44,907 nucleotides of DNA. It comes from Candidatus Thorarchaeota archaeon (GTDB lineage: Archaea; Asgardarchaeota; Thorarchaeia; Thorarchaeales; Thorarchaeaceae). Below are positions 41,778 to 44,907 of the stretch, one piece after another. Position numbers and translations under genes: made by a program. Each line of letters begins with the position of its first letter. The first letter of the stretch is position 1. The notes under the pieces were generated by a model. The model made no database searches. It worked only from the letters and a program-made list of their open reading frames with translations, and had not been told where the DNA came from. The stretch is taken from assembly GCA_029858305.1 (NCBI GenBank), contig JAOUFI010000013.1, positions 1 through 44,907 of the forward strand. Direction: 5' to 3'.

Positions 41778-42055
41778 ACTCAACAGAGCCAACTCCCGAC
41801 CTTACTCTCTCTATGAATAATCCCTTAGATGTTACTAACGATACTTACATGTCAATTTATGGTTTGTCGCAATTTGACAGAATTTTTATTTAGATTGGAA
41901 TTATTTCTATGGCCATTTGTTAAGAGTGAGTTAATCCATATAACATGATTGAGCGAGGAAATCAATATCATTAGATTTCATGATTTGTCTTTATTCCAAA
42001 ATAAGTCCACACGACCCCTAGAGCCATTCTATTGAGTTTCAAAATCCTATTTTTC

Positions 42056-42063
42056 TATATATA
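42056..42063 (+). promoter_or_regulatory. TATA box of the small protein gene at 42147
   Basis: TATATATA, within a T-rich tract, places transcription near 42085-42090. An ATG at 42069 would fall upstream of that, so the later ATG at 42147 is the likely start. The stretch 41778-42055 shows no further feature. Confidence 0.5.
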
Positions 42064-42146
42064 CTACTTTGCACCTATGTATCTCAAGTCTTGCATCCCT
42101 CTTAGACTGTCGCGTCATCACAACATCCGTCGGAGTAACGAAGCAA

Positions 42147-42317
42147 ATGGCTGAAACCTACATTATTCGCATTGGTGACATTCCATCTCGAAAGATTCGC
42201 AAGAGAGTTCGTGGTTTCTTGGAGGATGAAGATGTCGCTGTTGTAGTTAATAATGGACAGACGTTTGGCGTGATTCTTGAAAAGAATCAGCTAATCATAA
42301 AATCTGATGATCTATAA
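42147..42317 (+). CDS. Small basic/acidic protein, unknown
   Basis: 56 residues from ATG 42147. GGAG lies about 11 bases ahead. The sequence is compact, with a helix (SRKIRKRVRGFLEDED) between two beta-like segments (ETYIIRIGDI and VAVVVNNGQTFGVIL). No cysteines. A dedicated TATA box supports expression. I do not recognise the family. The 280 bases after it to the next gene have no clear feature. Confidence 0.5.
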   Translation: MAETYIIRIGDIPSRKIRKRVRGFLEDEDVAVVVNNGQTFGVILEKNQLIIKSDDL

Positions 42318-42597
42318 AACATTGAACATTGATTGCGATTGAGTGCCCAAATCTCTCTCCCAAAACCTCTGCCTAGCTCTAATTTGTAGGTTTCAGCCAC
42401 ACAATTCTTGTTCTACTAAAATAAAAGGTGGCAAATCTCAGCCTGCTCTTGGCTCTTCATCGCTATTGCTCAGACAGGGGTAACTGCCTCATCGATTGCC
42501 ATGAATAGATGTATCATAATGCCTTATGAAACTGTCCAAAGCATAATCAGAAGCTTATTAGCAATGAATTTGTTGATTTTGAGAAGGTGTTAGATAC

Positions 42598-43737
42598 ATG
42601 CAAGAATCTAGAGTACTATCACTTCTAAAAGATCTGGTCGCAACAAACTCAGAAAATCCGCCTGGACGAGAAGATTCAGTTGCTAAAGTGCTTCGTGATC
42701 ACATGGAAGCGAATGGGATTGCATGTATTTCAGTAGGATCAAGCAAACGGCCAAATCTCATATTTTCAAGTCATGAAGGTCAACGTGGTACTCTAGTCAT
42801 GCACGGCCATATGGACACAGTTCCGATTGGCAAATTGACAGACTGGTCGTACGATCCATTCGGATCTGAAATCATTGATGGACACCTATACGGTAGAGGC
42901 GCTTGCGATATGAAAGGACCGGTCGCAGCTCTTGTAGAAACTCTCATTCTTTATGCTGAAGAAAAGCATCGTGAACCTCTACTGATTCTAGCAACCTCTG
43001 ATGAAGAAAGTGGGTGTTCTGGAGCCGAAGAGGTGGCAAGAAGCGGAAAACTTGCTGGAGTAAAATACGGAGTTTGCGCTGAACCGACAGATCTTCAAGT
43101 TCTTGTGGGTGAAAAGGGAATGTTCTGGTTCAAGGTTATTGCCACCGGTAAGTCAGCACATGGGTCACGACCGTTAGAGGGTATTAATGCAATTGAAGCA
43201 TGTATGGAAGCCATAAAGACAATAGCTTCTGCACCGTTTCCACATGATGAAGATGTGTTGCTGGGAGAACCTACATTGAATGTCGGAATGATTCAAGGAG
43301 GTATCAAGATAAATGTGGTCCCTGCAACCTGCGAAGCCCAACTTGATATGAGAACGGTAAAGGGACAAAGTCCTGAATCCTTGACCACTCAGATGAACGA
43401 TAGACTTGAATCTGCAGGCCTTTCTGACAAAATACGAATTGAATACATCCATGGAAAACCATCTGTTAGTACTCCTCAAGAATCCGAGATAGTACAAATA
43501 GTAGTGGAAGAGGTCCAGCGTGTTACAGGTATAAGACCAGCTTTGAGTTCTGCTACATATGGGACTGATTGTTCTGTCTTGCAACCTAAGTTAGGTATCA
43601 TCAATGTAATATGTGGTCCTGGTTCGATTGAACAAGCTCATCAGCCTAACGAGTTCATAAGACTTAACCAGTTACACCAATCTATTGAAGTATATCTCGA
43701 AATCGCGCGTAGATTTGACAGAAAGCGGTTCTCCTAG
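42598..43737 (+). CDS. M20-family deacylase (ArgE/DapE-like)
   Basis: 379 residues from ATG 42598, AAGGTG nine bases ahead. Zinc peptidase-like fold: HGHMDTVP (His and Asp), GACDMKGP (bridging Asp), DEESGCSGAEE (catalytic Glu pair), AEPTDL and a late AHQPNEF (His) give a complete two-zinc site. A dimerisation lid domain lies at about 175-290. Relatives remove the acyl group from N-acetylornithine, N-succinyl-diaminopimelate or LysW-linked amino acids; the substrate cannot be fixed here. No arg or lys genes adjoin. The end overlaps larB by four bases (convergent). Confidence 0.9.
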   Translation: MQESRVLSLLKDLVATNSENPPGREDSVAKVLRDHMEANGIACISVGSSKRPNLIFSSHEGQRGTLVMHGHMDTVPIGKLTDWSYDPFGSEIIDGHLYGRGACDMKGPVAALVETLILYAEEKHREPLLILATSDEESGCSGAEEVARSGKLAGVKYGVCAEPTDLQVLVGEKGMFWFKVIATGKSAHGSRPLEGINAIEACMEAIKTIASAPFPHDEDVLLGEPTLNVGMIQGGIKINVVPATCEAQLDMRTVKGQSPESLTTQMNDRLESAGLSDKIRIEYIHGKPSVSTPQESEIVQIVVEEVQRVTGIRPALSSATYGTDCSVLQPKLGIINVICGPGSIEQAHQPNEFIRLNQLHQSIEVYLEIARRFDRKRFS

Positions 43738-44519
43738 GTTCGTTTTCTTGTGGCTCTCTTTGCAATCAAACAAGCTACCGATGCGGCTCCTATTCCATTG
43801 CCAATATTTACAACTGCAAGACCTGGTGAACATGATTGTAGCATAGATGCTAGAGCTGTTTCTCCTTTGCCTCCAAATCCATAGCCGGTAGGAACTGGCA
43901 CACCTATCACTGGAATATCTATCAGAGCAGCTACAACTGTTGGTAATGCTCCTTCCATCCCTGCGAACACTATGACTGCATCAATCTCCTTTTCGATGAT
44001 TTCTTTCAAAGGTTCTATTAATCGGTGAATACCCGACACTCCTACATCATAAAATGAGAAGACCTCAACCCCCATGAGCCTTGCCAAGGCTTCAGATTCC
44101 TTGGCATATGAAATATCTGACGTGCCTGCAGTTATAATAGCTATCTTGCCTTCTATTTGCTCTAATGTCCAATCTGGAGTATGAGCAAGAGCTGTGATTA
44201 TCGGACTCTTTCCATACGACTCAAGTTTCATTCCTTCAAGACTAGACTTCAATACATTTAGCTTTTCATCGGTTAGTCTTGTGATTAAAGCAACAGCATG
44301 AGTCTTCACAATACTTCTAACTATGGGCACGATATCTGCTGCATCCTTCGATTCAGCAAAGACTACTTCCGGTACTCCACTCCGAGTCTGTCTATCCAAA
44401 TCAATTGTGGCAATACTCCCAATTTGGTCAAGTGATAATGTTCTGAGTTGTTTCTCAGCCTCATGAATAGTTACCTTGCCAGAAATCAGATCCTGGAGTA
44501 TTTTTTTCACGTCGGTCAT
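43734..44519 (-). CDS. larB: LarB, nickel-pincer cofactor biosynthesis carboxylase/hydrolase
   Basis: 261 residues from ATG 44519, with AGGTG six bases ahead; GTG 44528 is an alternative. LarB carboxylates nicotinic acid adenine dinucleotide and hydrolyses it as the first step to the NPN cofactor. The C-terminal PurE-like domain shows AGTSDISYAKESEALARL, YDVGVSGIHRL, FAGMEGALPTVVAALI and PVPTGYG, all LarB hallmarks. The N-terminal part with DLDRQTRSGVPEVVFAESK is also typical. LarC and LarE are not in the window. It shares a symmetrical promoter region with the divergent gene at 44627. Confidence 0.93.
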   Translation of the reverse strand: MTDVKKILQDLISGKVTIHEAEKQLRTLSLDQIGSIATIDLDRQTRSGVPEVVFAESKDAADIVPIVRSIVKTHAVALITRLTDEKLNVLKSSLEGMKLESYGKSPIITALAHTPDWTLEQIEGKIAIITAGTSDISYAKESEALARLMGVEVFSFYDVGVSGIHRLIEPLKEIIEKEIDAVIVFAGMEGALPTVVAALIDIPVIGVPVPTGYGFGGKGETALASMLQSCSPGLAVVNIGNGIGAASVACLIAKRATRKRT

Positions 44520-44559
44520 GAAATGCACCTAAGATAATATGGCATGTTCTGTCAGGAGA

Positions 44560-44571
44560 AACTTTAAAGTT
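44560..44571. promoter_or_regulatory. Palindromic TATA-like element between divergent genes
   Basis: AACTTTAAAGTT is a perfect 12-base palindrome. CTTTAAAG reads as a TATA box on both strands, at matching distances from larB (start 44519) and the gene at 44627, so a single element could serve both. Confidence 0.4.
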
Positions 44572-44626
44572 GGTGTTGTGTTGATTGAGCGTACTAAGTT
44601 GTTATATCTCAGCAGAGGGGCAGCCT

Positions 44627-44907
44627 TTGATTCAGTTTATTGAACTCTTAACAGAGCCACTATCCATGATCATCATCACCTGGATTGTTGCGATTATAGT
44701 TGCTGGAATCTGGTCTCGACGACCTAAAGAAAAAGCACCTAAGACCAAAACTACAAAGGCCAAACCATCAAAGACCAAACCAGCATCTTTCAAGGGTCCT
44801 ATGATGAAACAGATTCGGAAGATGATTAGTGAAACAGAGAAAGGAAAGGAGCTTTCAGTACCTCCTGTAAGATCAAGACAAGAGATAATCACACAGATAT
44901 TCGAATC
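44627..44907 (+). CDS. Single-span membrane protein with Lys-rich cytoplasmic region (partial)
   Basis: The frame runs open to the window edge. TTG 44627 has GAGGGG six bases ahead; ATG 44666 lies within. A short N-terminal segment is followed by a transmembrane helix (about residues 13-29, SMIIITWIVAIIVAGIW), then a strongly basic Lys/Thr/Pro linker (RRPKEKAPKTKTTKAKPSK) and the start of a helical domain. The end is cut off, so the function cannot be judged. Confidence 0.6.
   Translation, partial: MIQFIELLTEPLSMIIITWIVAIIVAGIWSRRPKEKAPKTKTTKAKPSKTKPASFKGPMMKQIRKMISETEKGKELSVPPVRSRQEIITQIFE

Noticed and set aside
44632..44892. Minus-strand frame of 86 codons at the window end
   Set aside because: The plus-strand frame there has a ribosome site, a clear transmembrane helix and basic linker; the minus frame lacks these.
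1..44907. CRISPR arrays, insertion sequences, integrase or attachment sites
   Set aside because: No regularly spaced repeats, transposase or integrase motifs, or direct repeats flanking a gene block were found on reading the window.

Overview
The window looks like a chromosomal segment of an Asgard archaeon. The main reasons are an ESCRT-III/Snf7 protein without the winged-helix tail of crenarchaeal CdvB (8715-9380), a mini-histone, archaeal TATA boxes ahead of several genes, and archaeal forms of central enzymes: a bifunctional phosphoglucose/phosphomannose isomerase, a tungsten-type aldehyde:ferredoxin oxidoreductase with a 16-cysteine ferredoxin, and a Mrp/NBP35 ATPase. Base composition is moderate, by eye near 40% GC. 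I cannot assign the lineage within Asgard. Genes are dense, on both strands, in short operons. No rRNA, convincing tRNA, CRISPR array, transposase or phage gene was seen.

Layout. 1-1712: the end of a membrane-anchored surface protein with a terminator, a presenilin-like intramembrane aspartyl protease and a single-span ectodomain protein. 1721-5429: sugar-phosphate isomerase, a Cys-rich small protein, an alpha/beta hydrolase, a HAD phosphatase and an unknown. 5430-6312: a long gene-poor stretch with two similar G5/C5 stem elements that may be small RNAs. 6313-12441: acidic-tail membrane protein, Mrp, an IMPase/FBPase-family protein with an altered metal motif, ESCRT-III, a SerB-like phosphatase, a Ca/Na exchanger and threonine synthase. 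12573-16437: a ChlI-like AAA+ ATPase, a membrane-tethered VWA partner and a HypE-like protein. 16424-20686: SurE, mini-histone, a membrane protein with an HhH tail, uridine phosphorylase and PRPP synthase. 20878-26749: surface protein, zinc-ribbon protein, PAC2-like protein, bacterial-type glutamate dehydrogenase, duplicated coiled-coil protein, branched-chain aminotransferase and an acidic protein. 26867-32188: ferredoxin plus AOR, tandem PH-like protein, small protein, GIY-YIG nuclease and a metallo-beta-lactamase-fold hydrolase. 32294-37386: two very large, unrecognised, mostly helical proteins in one operon. 37395-44907: CutA, two tandem DapA-Fae fusion proteins, a membrane protein, a small protein, an M20 deacylase, LarB and a truncated membrane gene.

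The strongest candidate for something undescribed is the pair at 37818-40700. Each protein joins a Schiff-base aldolase of the DapA/NAL superfamily to a C-terminal domain resembling formaldehyde-activating enzyme (Fae). The Fae half of the first copy has lost the N-terminal His/Asp motif but keeps the central signature. The second keeps the His/Asp motif and the C-terminal signature but has a drifted centre. This suggests a hetero-oligomer that passes a C1 aldehyde from an aldolase to a pterin. The second candidate is the operon of two giant helical proteins at 32294-37386, whose leader carries an inverted repeat. The third is the pair of putative structured RNAs at 5652-6110.
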